64,000 nucleotides of DNA, taken from Dillenia suffruticosa (lineage: Eukaryota; Streptophyta; Magnoliopsida; Dilleniales; Dilleniaceae). The stretch covers positions 19,672,001 through 19,736,000 of the forward strand of contig JAVTVX010000020.1 in assembly GCA_033439265.1 (NCBI GenBank). The letters are read 5' to 3'. Numbering within the stretch: the first letter of the stretch is position 1; each line of letters begins with the position of its first letter. The position numbers and the translations under genes were made by a program. The notes under the pieces are model-generated. The model did not search any database. It saw nothing but the letters and a program-made list of their open reading frames with translations, and was not told the DNA's origin. This document shows positions 36,294-47,354 of the stretch, one piece after another.

Positions 36294-36489
36294 TAGTGAA
36301 GTAACCGGGCCGGGCCGGGCCGGGCCGGTTCAAGGTCGGTTCGAGGAACCGCGTGCCGGGCCGGCAGCGGTTCCTAGTCCAGGTCGGGCCGGGCCGGGCC
36401 GGTTCCCAATTTTTTTCTTGTGGAACCGGCCCGGCCCGCTGAACCGGAACCGGCGGTTCCGGGCCGGTTCCAGGCCGGGTCCGATTCGT
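36294..36489. repeat. Left TIR and GC-rich subterminal repeats of the hAT element
   Basis: After the 17-bp TIR, CGGGC/GGCCG units recur many times, together with GAACCGG and CCGGTTC in both orientations. The matching block at the right end is 39585-39860. Subterminal repeats of this kind are where hAT transposases (for example Ac) are known to bind. The abrupt change from more than 70% GC here to more than 75% AT in the interior is conspicuous. Confidence 0.85.
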
Positions 36490-36799
36490 TTTTTTTTTTT
36501 TTGTTTTCTTCTATTGCGTTTTTCTAAATTTTTTTGTAACTCTATTTTTTAATTCCATTTTAATTTTATAACTCTAATTTTTTTAACTTTGTTTTATTTT
36601 TTTTAATTAACTTTTGATAATTCACTTGTAATTAAAAATTAGAGACACAAGATTTTTAAAGTGGTTCCACCGAATTCGGTGTACGTCCACTACCAAGCTC
36701 ATCACTTGGATTTTTAAATCCACTATTTTTTTTTACATTATTTTGATAATTACATCATTTTGATTTTTTTCTATTTAAAATGACTTTTAAATAAAAGAA

Positions 36800-36802
36800 A
36801 AA

Positions 36803-36857
<55 letters not shown>
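36800..36857. repeat. (ATT)n microsatellite at the transposase stop codon
   Basis: About 17 ATT units end at the stop codon of the minus-strand transposase, so the array is at the start of its 3' UTR. Confidence 0.9.
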
Positions 36858-36858
<1 letters not shown>

Positions 36859-38861
36859 TTCAACTTCTTGTTCATCATCTTCTGAGACTTTGATAATTCT
36901 TTGCATTCTTTTTTCTGCATTCTTCCAATCTTTAATACATATTAAAATTTCTAAAGTGTCGTCCGTTAAATTTGTACGTTTTTCGGTTAACACTCGACCA
37001 CCTGTACTAAAAACACTTTCGGATGGTACTGTAGATACCGGAGGGGTTAGTACATCTTTAGCCACTTGGGCCAAAATTGGATAATACGATGCATTATTTT
37101 TCCACCAACCTAATATATCATATAAATCTATATCATCAAAACTTTCTAATCTAGGTGTTTGTTTATATAAAAGTAATTTATTAAATGATGATAAAGAAGT
37201 TCTTTGTTTTTTTCCTAACATGTGTAAGAGATTAAATGAAAATGAAGATGATTGAATATTATTACTACTACTACTAGCTATATTATTAGTATTTAAATTA
37301 TTAATTTCCTTTTCATATAATTCAAATATTGATCGTAAAGTATGATATATTTGTTGTTTTAAAAAATGTGGGTTAATAGACATTTCTGATGGAAAAGCTT
37401 GTGCAAAACAATTTATTAACATTTCAGCACCTTCAACCTTAACACGTGGATCTAATGCACTTGCAACTAAATATAAAATTGAAATTTTTTCATAATATTT
37501 TAAAAATTTTGTTTTCATTGAAAGAACAATTTCACCAAATCTTTCTTCATTTTCAAATTCATTAAATACATAAATAATTTTACAAAGATTTGGTAGCATT
37601 AAATGAGTAGTTGGATAATAATATCCAGAAAATAAATTTGTACATAAATAAAAAATTTCCAATAATTTTGTAAGTGTAGACGCAAATTCAAAAGCGGTAT
37701 TATCAATAAAAACATATTCGTAATTTGAATTTGCAAATTCAATTAAAATATTTTGAAAAGGAAGAACACCTTGTAACATGTTATATGTTGAATTCCACCC
37801 AGTGTCACATTTCATTTTAAATTTTTTATATTTTTTGTTATGTAAAATACATAATTGTCTCATTTCTTGAGTTTTTACAGTAGAATTTCTTATTTGATGA
37901 ATTAAATCGCGAATAGATTGTAAAAATAGTTCTCTCATTGCTAAACCATCCTTAACACATAAATTAATTATATGATATACACATCTAACATGAAAAAAAG
38001 TTCCATTTAAAATTGTTTTTAAAGAATTTTTTAAACTATTAACCGCAGTAGTATTAGCCGAAACATTATCAAAGAAAATAGAAAAAATTCTATCACTTAT
38101 TCCATAATCATAAACAATATTTGAAATTATTCTAGTTATATGTGCACCGGAATGTGGAAATTCCCAACGTTGAAAAACTAAAATTCTTTTTTGTAAAGAC
38201 CATGAATTATTTATCCAATGACATGTTATTACAATATAATATTCTTTTTTATGCTCACTTTTTCAACTATCTGAAGTTAATGAAAATTTACATTGACTAG
38301 TCATAAATTCTGTAAGTATACCATTTTTTAATTCCTGATATCTATCTAATGATCTCCTCCTACCGGATTTTTTACTACTTTTTTTATAACCGGATTGTAA
38401 ATATTTTTGTACATATTCTTCAAATACAGGACATGCAACTATACTAAGTGGTAATTCTTTTCTTGCTAGCCATTCTATTTGTCCAAATTTTTTTTATCCG
38501 AATTATATTTAAATGTACCAGTTATATTACCTCCCCCTGTAGAAATTTGTGTTTGTTTTGTTTGTGGTAATTTATCTGGATGATTATTAATTAAGTGTCT
38601 CTTAAGTGTGCCTACCCCCCAACCTTTTAAAAATTTATATTTTTGATGACAAATTTTACAAATTGCTTTTTGTTCATCATTTTTTCTTTCAAAAAATGTC
38701 CATATATTAAAATCATTTTTTTTAGTTTGTGTTGTGTTAGATTTAGTGTTACTAGATTCAGTTTCTTCTAAAAAAGTTTCAATATCTATATGATCAGGAA
38801 TTTCAAAAAATGGAGGAAGAGGAGATTGTTGAGAAGATTGTGAAAAATGTGTTCCGGCCAT
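36853..38861 (-). pseudogene. hAT transposase, nearly open (two lesions)
   Basis: The reading frame runs from the ATG at 38861 (MAGTHFSQSS) to the stop at 36853, about 669 codons, a normal hAT length. The N-terminal part (38475-38861) has a BED-type zinc finger with CKICHQKY and, after a spacer, HLINNH. The middle contains SDS..KSEHKKEYY, VITCHWINNSWSLQKR and FDNVSANTTAVNSL, the DDE-fold core region of hAT transposases. The C-terminal 361 codons (36853-37938) end with the dimerisation region DILGWWKNN, PSESVFSTGG and LTDDTLEILICIKDW. Two lesions are visible: a one-base length change in the eight-T run at 38488-38495, and a stop codon at 38263-38265 where the family has tryptophan. Otherwise the frame is open. 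Confidence 0.88.
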
Positions 38862-39084
38862 TTTATAAAAAAAATTAAGATTAAAATTTTTAAAATAATA
38901 TATAAGATAAAATTTTTCAAAGGAAATTTAAGATTAAATTTTTTAAAAAGATAATGCAAATGTAATGCAAATATAAAAAAATAAATATGCAAAAAATTTA
39001 AATGTACCGATTTGACGAATATCGCAATTGTTTTTCGCAAAATCTTGAATGAGCTCCCAATCCTGAAATCTTCTCAAATCTTGA

Positions 39085-39345
39085 TTAATGTAGATAATGT
39101 GGTATAAGGTGATGAAATGGTGTAAATTTTGATGGAAATGGTGTAAAATTTGATGAAAATGGTATAAAAATGGTGTAGGTAATGTGGTATAAGAGAATAG
39201 AAATGGTGTAGAAATTGGTGAAAATGTAAATAATTGTGGAAATGTAGATAATGGAGAAAATGAAAATGGTGTATAAGGTGATGAAATGGTATAAAAATTG
39301 ATGGAAATGGTGTAGGTAATAGTGTAGAAAATGATAGAAATGATA
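39085..39345. repeat. AT-rich minisatellite in the hAT element
   Basis: GAAATGGTGTA/GATGGAAATGGTGTA-like units of about 20 bp recur some ten times between the transposase start and the right subterminal block. The array lies in the expected transposase promoter or 5' UTR region. It produces the F/H/Y/L-rich open frames seen on the minus strand, which are not proteins. Confidence 0.7.
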
Positions 39346-39584
39346 TAAAAAATGATAATACAAAGGAAATAATAATGAGAGAATGTAGTAATATTGAGAG
39401 AATGTAGATGTGAGAGAGAAAGAGAGATTTTGTTGTGGAGATTTTGGAAATGGGGTATAAGGTATTTATAGGAAACTTTTTTGACCATATGGACCAAAAT
39501 AACCTCAAAAGTAGTCGTTTTATAGCTGTTGGGAGGGGTAAAATTGAAAAAATTTCAAAATTCAAAAAAAAGGGGGAAAATTTG

Positions 39585-39860
39585 AACCGGAACCGGTCGG
39601 GTCGGGCTGGTTCCGGGCCTGAACCGGCGGTTTCAGCCGGTTCAGGGCCGGTTCCGTGCCGGTTCCAGGCTTGTTCCGGGCCCGGGCCGGTCCGGTTCCG
39701 TGCCGGTTCCGGTTCCGGGCCAGTTCCGGTTCAAAATTTTTTTGAACCGGCCCGGCCCGCTACAGGAAACGGTTCCGGGCCGGTTTACTGTAGCATGGGC
39801 CGGTTCCGATTCCGGGCTTTAGCCGGTTTTCGGGCTCAAACCAGCCCGGTTACTTCACTA
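39585..39860. repeat. Right GC-rich subterminal repeats and TIR of the hAT element
   Basis: Counterpart of 36294-36489. GGTTCCGGGCC-type units repeat about a dozen times and end in GCCCGGTTACTTCACTA. Most units occur in the inverted sense relative to the left end. Confidence 0.85.
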
Positions 39861-39868
39861 CTCTTCGG

Positions 39869-41985
39869 CAAGCATGGGGCCAGGGTAAAGCCAAGAGATA
39901 ATACTCGATTAAATCGTAATTAAAATAATTAATTTAATTTAATTTAATTATATAATTTATATGATTATGATTTAATTAAATATATTATAAATCAAAATTT
40001 TATTTGATCAAATTAAATAATTAATTCAATTTATTTATCTAAATTAATCGAATTATTAAAATTTTTTACTATAAAAAACTTTCAAATAACATTAGTTTTT
40101 ATTCATATATATATATATATATATAAATATAATATATATCATTTATTTCAAACTATAAACTGTTATTTAAAAATTTTAAATTCACTTATAATTTTTGTTT
40201 ATCAAATATAATTTTAAATAAATTAAATTTTAAAAATAAAAAATGAGTGAAATAGGAGAGGGAGAGGAGAGAGGCGTGAGCAAGAGTATCAAGTTTGAGA
40301 GTAGAAACATAAAATGAGCTAAACATTGAAAATTTGAAACTAAAAAGATTAAAATTAAAAATTTTTCAATAGCTGTGCATTCTCCATTGTATTAATTTTA
40401 ATTTTTAAGTTTTTTCTTTTGATTTTTAATTATAGTATTGTAATAATATTTATATAAATAAAAATTATTTAAAAAATATATGTATATATATAATATTTTT
40501 ATTTAATTATATTAATTCTGTTTAGTCGAAATAAAAATTACTAAAATCAATAACTGACTAAATAAATCAAATTAACGTTTGATTTTATTCAAAATCAAAC
40601 AAAATACCTAATAAATTATTCAAAATATAAATAAACGGTTTGGTTAAAATGTTTTTTTTTTTAATTTTAACTGAATAGTATTCACCCTGCTCCGAAATAA
40701 AATTCTAAATTTTGGATTTATGGGTATTGAATAGTTAACTATATTAATTTTTATTGAACAATTAATTAAAAAAATAAACAGGATAAACTTTTATGCATTT
40801 TAATTTGCTAATAGGTTATGGGTTTATCTAATAATATTATTGACATACTGTCTCTTTTAACATTAAAAATGTGTTTTTAGAACTAATCTAACCAATCTAT
40901 TTAGCATTATTACGGTATTAATTATATTTTTTATGTGTAAGTGGATATTTATTATTGATCAATGTTTGAGTGTTATTTAATTAATTAAATCTAAATATTA
41001 TGAGACCTATATATAGAGTTGACTCTCTTAAATTTTATTTTTTTATTCTTATGATTCAAATATGAAATTTATAATTAAAAAAATATAGTATTATATCGTT
41101 ATACCGGTACAAGTTTGGTAAAATGGAAAGAATGTGTGAGGTTCGAGCCGGTTGCTTTTGGAATTGAAGCAACATGTGTCCACTATTCTAAGTACTTATG
41201 AAAAGTATTGGACAAACATTTAATTTCGTGCCGACCCACAAAAAATGCAACTTTATAAATATTGTGATATAAAGATTAAATAAATATTTATTAATATCAA
41301 GTTAATAAAATTATTTAAATTTCATGATCTTTATTTATTAAAATTTTAATAATTTTTTAATTAAAAAAATAAATTAAAAATAAAGTATAATAAAAGAAAA
41401 CTCAAAAAAATGATTTGTTGTTACCGAACAAAGAGTACGAACATCAAAAGAATGTGCTTTCCCTATTGTTGCAGTCAGAGAATGGCTGCTCCCCCCTTTA
41501 GAGCTGCCGCCCCAAAACAAATGTCACACCTCTAAAAGTCAAGAAAGCATATATATATATGTATGCTTAGCTTGCCGGCTGCAAGCCCTAAAAAGGCGTT
41601 GAATTTTTCCTATTTTACTTTAAGAAAGAATTTTCAAATCTCTCAAAAAAAAAAAAAATAATATCCTAAAAATTTTAAATAAAAAAAATTTTTAAAAGAT
41701 AAAATAGTTTGAAATTTACGTTTTAAAAAATTTCTTTTTTAAATATTAAAAATTAAATAAAAATTTTTAAAATTTTTAATATGTCTAATTCTATCTTAAT
41801 TCTCTTTTTTATGTGTAATTAAAAAATGAAATTTTATTATATTAAATCTTTAAAATCTTGTATTGGCTTCTTGTAATCAATGTATTCACATATTAATAAA
41901 AGAGTATTACTGTCTAATTCTCCATTTAAACCCTATCAAAATTTTAATTCTTTTATAAAAATAATAGAATAATTATATTTTATTA
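39869..41985. other. AT-rich gene-free region
   Basis: No gene. A TA run lies at about 40106-40126. The area at 41090-41240 (ACCGGTACAAGTTTGGTAAA) is of more balanced composition but has no open frame. Confidence 0.5.
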
Positions 41986-42122
41986 AAAAAAGTTAAAATG
42001 ATGAAATATATAAGATAAATATTATAAAAAATTAAAATTAAAATTAAAATTAAACAATAATAAATATATAAATTTTAAAAATATATAAATTTTTGTATAA
42101 ATATTAATTAATTTAAACTAAT
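41986..42122 (-). repeat. AT-rich dispersed repeat, copy 3 (inverted)
   Basis: The reverse complement begins GTTTAAATTAATTAATATTTAT and matches the starts of the copies at 12280 and 18340. It ends within a few bases of the P450 fragment at 42130. Confidence 0.45.
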
Positions 42123-42129
42123 AATACCA

Positions 42130-42309
42130 TCGTTACCGCACAAACATCGCAGGAAAACCCCCACCCATTTTGGTAGTCAATGTGGAAACAAACACCGGCT
42201 CAAAACATTCCACCGCCGGCACAACCATCCACCGCCGCAAAACACCAGCAACCACATTCTTCATCCGCAGAAGAGCCATCTCCTTACCTGGACAAAACGT
42301 AGGCCCTGC
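42130..42309 (-). pseudogene. C-terminal fragment of a CYP94 P450
   Basis: About 58 codons matching the last part of the intact gene at 27851-29416, from the heme loop onward. The heme loop reads AGPTFCPGKE instead of AGPRVCLGKE, so the cysteine is kept but the conserved arginine and the glycine-preceding leucine are changed. The following LRMKNVVAGVLRRW, VECFEPVFVSTLTTKMGGGFP and the stop codon near the usual end are preserved. Nothing upstream of the heme loop is present; at 42310 the sequence changes to unrelated GATTCG-rich DNA. It is a dead fragment left by a partial duplication or by deletion. Confidence 0.9.
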
Positions 42310-42585
42310 GATTAGCACGATTTAGAACGATTAATGCTTTTTGCGTTCCGGATAATCGATCCGAATCGATTGGGTGTTGAATCGTACCAAATCGTGAGAT
42401 TCGAATCGCGAATTATGCGATTCCGATTGCCATGGGTTTAACCATCCAGTAGTTCGTTGATTGACATACTTCTATTCCCTAATGGAGGTTGGTATAATGC
42501 ATTTGTCTTTTCTTTTTCACTTTGTTAATGTTTGTATTGTTAATTTTTCATCGACTTCGCTTCTGCTTTCCTTTGGGTGCAGATA
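42310..42585. other. GATTCG-rich segment, then old 5' region of SYP81 copy
   Basis: At 42310-42425 short inverted strings such as CGATTCG, CGAATCG, AATCGCGAATT and GATCCGAATCGATT crowd together, which looks like the end of a non-autonomous DNA transposon, though no target duplication was found. From about 42440 to 42582 a T-rich tract ends in TTTGGGTGCAG, resembling a 5' UTR intron that would join just before the lost start codon at 42586. Confidence 0.4.
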
Positions 42586-45500
42586 ACGTCGAGATAAAGA
42601 GATAGAACTGAGGATTTTAAAGTTGCCGTTCGCCATACTGCCGTGTCACTTGGATTCAATGAGGTTTTTGCTCTTCCTTGATTTTTGCATGATCTTTGAA
42701 TACTTTGGAAATGAGTTTTTCACAATGATGGGTTGTTCAAAGTTTGGATTTCAAAAATACCCACTTCAAGCTTGATTTCAAATTTAGGAGGATTGATGGG
42801 ACCTTTAGTTTTGTTTATCACATTCGAACCATTGTACTTTTGATGTTTTTGTACTTGAAACACAACTTCCCTTAGTGTGCATTATGGGTAGTTTTCGCTT
42901 GTTTGAAGTTATACAGGCCTAATTTCTGTTAATTTTTTCCACTTCTTTGTTCGATGAATACTTTTGGGTTGTGGTATTCTGGGGTTTGATATCTAATTCT
43001 TGGAGGATTTGTTAGATGGCTATTTTTGTTGAACACATAATGAACCATGAGTTCTACTGTTTCTGCATCTAAAGGATGACTTCTCTTAGTGAACAAACTC
43101 ATTTGAAGTTATATAGTCCTAGTTTCTGTTAATTGTTCTGTGATTATCCAATTACAGGCTAAGATAGCAGCCACATTGTCATGTTTTATCATTCACAAGC
43201 CTAGGAAAAGGACACCTTTCACCAAGGCTGCATTAAAGACGGTATGCGTGCTGTACCACCAATATTGTAGAGCCTGTGGTTCATTTGATATGGTATATGA
43301 GAAAGTTAAGCCACTTTTCTTATCACATGTTTGACTAACTCTCCTTTTTTATTTGTTTCTCATTTTAGCTTGAAAGTATTGGGGAGCTGGAGAAGTTTTT
43401 GAAGAAGCATAAAAAGGATTACGTGGATATGTACCGCACAACTGAGCACGAGAGAGACAGCATTAAACATGAAGTACTTTCTTGAATCTTGTGTTGATAT
43501 TTACCCTTTATTTTTCTAGGGCACTACCTATATTTTAAGATTTTTTGTTCAGGCCTAGTAAACTCTTGATAGTGGATATTTGGCCTTCATTGTGGTTTCA
43601 AATGTATCCCCATGAATTATATATTACTTAACAACATAAAAAATTCGTTTGAGAAGGATGATAACACTTGGATCCAGTGGCAACTAGTTACTTAAAAAAG
43701 AAATGAACATATTATTTGAATCCTAGTGGAGGCGGTACTTTGCTGGGATTAAAGTTTGTTAATATAGATGCATTCCTTTGTTGATTGTTGTTTTCTGTGA
43801 AAGATCGAGTCTTGTTAAATCTGTATAGATCCCTTGTATAAATTCATGAATTCAGAAGGTTATTCTACATCAACTTGTATGATTGAAATGTCCAATTGTT
43901 TGTATATTCTAACCATGCAATTTTATGCAGGTCACTGTGTTTATTAAAGCATGCAAGAACCAGATAGACATTCTCAAGAATATTTTAACTGATGAAGAAG
44001 CCAACTCAAAAGGTGGCTAGGCATGAGAAATGATAGTTCTAATGCTGATACTATAGCACACAAACATGGAGTGGTACAAACACAACCTTTTCTATTAAAT
44101 TTCTTACTTTTCAGTCTATTCCTATTTGCTGATACCATTTATAAACAAATATTACACTAATTTCCATTCTGATTGTTGAGCTTGATGCCAGAAGTTTTGA
44201 TCTCCATATTGTTCCCAATGTATGATGAGTGTCTTGCTTTTAAAGATGCTTGTGAGCATGGTTGGTTTTCTCAAAAAGTTTCATCATTAGATGGTGGCCT
44301 AACCACAATTTTTTCTGCTCTTGGTAGCACCTTTGTTGATAGCACATTTGGAAGCATGATGAAACTTTTGTGAGATTATATGGATGATTATGTGCATGAC
44401 CAGGTTCTATGCCTGTCCACAGGGAACAAATTCCAATCATAAACGATTATCTTTCCACACATTGTTTCGGCACATGGATGAGTATATGAAATCTACTGAA
44501 TTTTTGGATATTATAAACTTTATGAATCAATCCACTTCCCAGTAATAGTTACATCCACATGCCAGACTTTGCAGTTAGATTTTTTGTGGCAAATGATAGT
44601 ATAAATTTTGATTCCATGCCAACAGAAAAAACTGCTTTCAGGTAGCTCCTGGGCAACAAGTTTCTCTCTCGCATCATTTCCATCCCTATTTTTACTGAAG
44701 TTTTGCACTTATTATAGTTGGTTTATTGTTTCAAGTTGCAATCTGAGTTTTTCATGCATCTTGCAATAGAAACCGTGATGCAAGCTGTCACATGATGCAC
44801 CTCTGAAGAACGATGAGTCTGCTTTAACTGCTTATTGGAGTCTGGATTTTGGTCATTGTTTTAATTATCTATTTGGTGTTCTTTGTTGGGGTTTGGGGGA
44901 GGGTGGAGCTGGGAGTGTGGAGGCATAAGTGTACCATTCTCTCTCCCTCCCTGTATCAAATACACCAAGAAGCGGGTGAAGGGCAAAAAAAGGGTAGTAC
45001 CTTGAGGGTATCCTTTTTTTTTTTCCTAATTTTTTAGCTCTTACATGTATTCTTATTTATTAATTTACTTTATTTTTTATTTTTTATTTTTTATTTTTTT
45101 GGGGGATGGGGGCTGGGCAGGGCTGGGCAGGTTTTTTTAAGTATTCACAAGGAGCACTTCTATGCTTTACTATGGATAATAGTGTATTGAAGCATACAAA
45201 AAGAAGTAAATATTGCCATTTTCCAGCTCTTCTCTAACTAGGCCTAAGATGGACTCCGTGTCAGGGAATAGGAGGATCTTGTGCCACCTTGCTCTTTTTG
45301 ACATCGATTTAACTGGAGATCTGGTTTCGGAAAAATCTGATTAAGCTTGGTTCCTTGTTGAGTCAGTAACCTATTGTTAGTTTTTCTTGATTGGCCTTGT
45401 ATTGTGAATTGACTTTAATAAATCGGAAAGTCCTGTTTTGGGAGAAGTAAGTTTTGATGGCATTTTCTACCATAGAACATGGTCTCTTCACTTCTTATCT

Positions 45501-46457
45501 GTGAAGCACTAAAGCTTGTTATCTGTTCAAGTCACAGATGGTTGGGAGTATGTGTGATTGCGTGATACTGTCATGTCTCCCTGTTCTATTTATTGGGTGG
45601 ATCAAAACCTTTTTCTTTTAACACAGTGCTCATTTATTTTATGTTGACTCTTAAAGTCTTATGCTGCAGGTTCTAATTTTGAGTGAGAAACTTCATTCTG
45701 TGACATCACAATTTGATAAACTAAGAGTGCTTTGCCTCCAAGCTGCTATCAGCAGAAGGATGCTGAGAAGAAAACCAACCGGGCTGCAGCCTCAAATACA
45801 ACAGATGTACCTAAACCTGAAAATTCCAAGTCTAGACCAGAGTTGAGATAGGACAATGAACTCCAACAGGAGTTGATGAGGTTGCAGCTGCCGCAACTTC
45901 TAGATGACGAAACACATGCTCTGCAGGTAATGAGCTCATGCAATTCGGACAATCATCATCATTATTAGTACTTGGCACCTTTGCTTATTATTAGTACTTG
46001 GCACCTTTGCTTCTTTTAGTCGATACATCAAAGTTGCTTAATGTTGTATATTGGGCAGGTAGAGCTGACTGGGCTTCTTGGAGCTGTTCAAGAAACTGAA
46101 ACAAAGATGGTGGAGATGTCGGCTCTGAATCACCTCATGTCCACCCATGTTTCGCAGCAATCACAGCAAATAGAGCACTTGTATGAACAGGTCATGGCCT
46201 GTTTTCAACATTTTTGTTCGCCATCAATCTATTTTCTCATATTCAATATTAATTTAGGAATACACTGTAAACCCTTATTTGTGTCAATTTTGGTTTTATT
46301 CCCTTGGCAGCAGGCTGTTGAGGCAATGAAGAACGTAGAATTGGGTAACAAAGAGCTGTCCCAAGCCATCCAAAGGAACAGCAGCAGCAGAACTTTTCTT
46401 CTCCTTTTCCTATTTGTACTTACATTTTCAGTCCTATTTCTTGACTGGTATAGTTAG
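42586..46457 (+). pseudogene. SYP81: SYP81 (syntaxin of plants 81, Qa-SNARE) pseudogene with introns
   Basis: SYP81 is the ER Qa-SNARE (yeast Ufe1/syntaxin 18 type) for Golgi-to-ER transport. Seven exons with GT..AG borders can be read: 42586-42663 (DRTEDFKVAVRHTAVSLGFNE), 43158-43241 (FIIHKPRKRTPFTKAALKT), 43369-43473 (KDYVDMYRTTEHERDSI), 43931-44073 (FIKACKNQIDIL), 45670-45926 (VLILSEKLHSVTSQFDKL; later LLDDETHALQ), 46059-46190 (SNARE motif start, TETKMVEMSALNHLMSTHV) and 46314-46457 (end of SNARE helix, tail anchor TFLLLFLFVLTFSVLFLDWYS, stop). The start codon is ACG (42586-42588), the fourth codon is a stop, exon 4 has lost one base in SKGWLG (near 44015), and exon 5 has frame changes and a stop. 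Exons 2, 3, 6 and 7 remain open. Because introns are kept, it is a decayed DNA-level copy, not a processed one. Confidence 0.88.
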
Positions 46458-46789
46458 GTGGATATCAATTGCAATCTTGTGTTACGCTTAGGTGCATTCA
46501 TTTACCCCGTTGGGAGGTCCATAAGAAATTATGCTTGAGCACCATTGCTTTGATTGAGGAAACTTATTGACGAGGTCATGATTGCAAGAAATTCACAAGA
46601 TCTGACTCAAATTCCAGTTGAGTGGGTAGCAAAGGCCCAACTTAAAAGATTCAAAAAAATACTGAATAACTTAATTTATGAGATTTTATAACAAGAAATT
46701 TGAGTCTAAATAAATAAAGAATCAAAAGGGGTCTTAATTATGCTCATATATGCTCAGTTGGAAGAATAAATGGTCCAAAACTATCCAAA

Positions 46790-47339
46790 ACCAAGGGGGA
46801 CGAAAATAAAGAAAAATAGCAGCAATATTTGGTCAAAATAGTTTGGTTTAGTTAGTTTCCTAATTTTTATTTTTTTGTAATTTATGTTTTAGTTTCCTAA
46901 TTTTTTATTATTTAGAGAGTTACTAAATTTTTAGTTATCAATTAAGTCTTTACCTTTAAACTATAAATAGGCCATTACACATTATGTAAAAGGATAATAC
47001 TTTGGAGAGAATTAATAAAATTGTGAGGATTTTTCACACAAATTTTGTTCTTTTGAGAATTTTGAATTTATTCAAAATAGAAGTTTTGTTTAGTTCTTTG
47101 ATTTATCAATCTAGATTTCAAACCATCTAAATTGTGACGTCATTCATCCCATTTTTATATCAAGATTTTTGATCTAGTAAGAAACGGGTCTAAAATCATA
47201 TACCTTAGATTCTTCTTCCTTTAAGGCAATGGTTGAGGTATTTAATTCCATTAGTTCAAATAATTTGTTGGGATAATTTTTGGGCTAAATTAACTTGTTT
47301 GTGGGTTTTAGGGTTTCTATACCCAACGGGTTCACATCA
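46790..47339 (+). repeat. LTR of the gypsy element (left edge approximate)
   Basis: The right edge is fixed by the primer site at 47342. The left edge is uncertain; AAACCAAGGGGGAC (46779-46792) could be the polypurine tract of the neighbouring copy. A TATA-like CTATAAATAGG lies at 46961-46971. Since the tail of one copy lies on its left and the leader of another on its right, this LTR is shared by two copies in a head-to-tail arrangement. Confidence 0.6.
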
Positions 47340-47354
47340 GTTGGTATCAGAGTC

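Larger units (their letters stand above)
36286..39868 (-). mobile_element. hAT transposon with perfect TIRs and 8-bp target duplication
   Basis: The element itself is 36294-39860 (3567 bp). The left end is TAGTGAAGTAACCGGGC (36294-36310), and its exact reverse complement forms the right end (39844-39860). CTCTTCGG flanks both sides (36286-36293 and 39861-39868), an 8-bp duplication as made by hAT transposases. The transposase lies on the minus strand with an N-terminal BED zinc finger and a C-terminal hAT dimerisation domain. The ends carry GC-rich subterminal repeats. The intact TIRs and duplication show that it arrived as a unit and has not been disturbed since; it looks young. Confidence 0.95.

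Noticed and set aside
38943-39565. Open frames of 90-184 codons rich in H, Y, F and L on the minus strand of the hAT element
   Set aside because: Produced by the AATGGTGTA minisatellite. Several frames are open at once, which is a sign of repeat composition.
44173-44373. A 66-codon frame that could be an extra exon
   Set aside because: It lies in the long fourth intron of the SYP81 copy, and SYP81 has no residues missing at that place.
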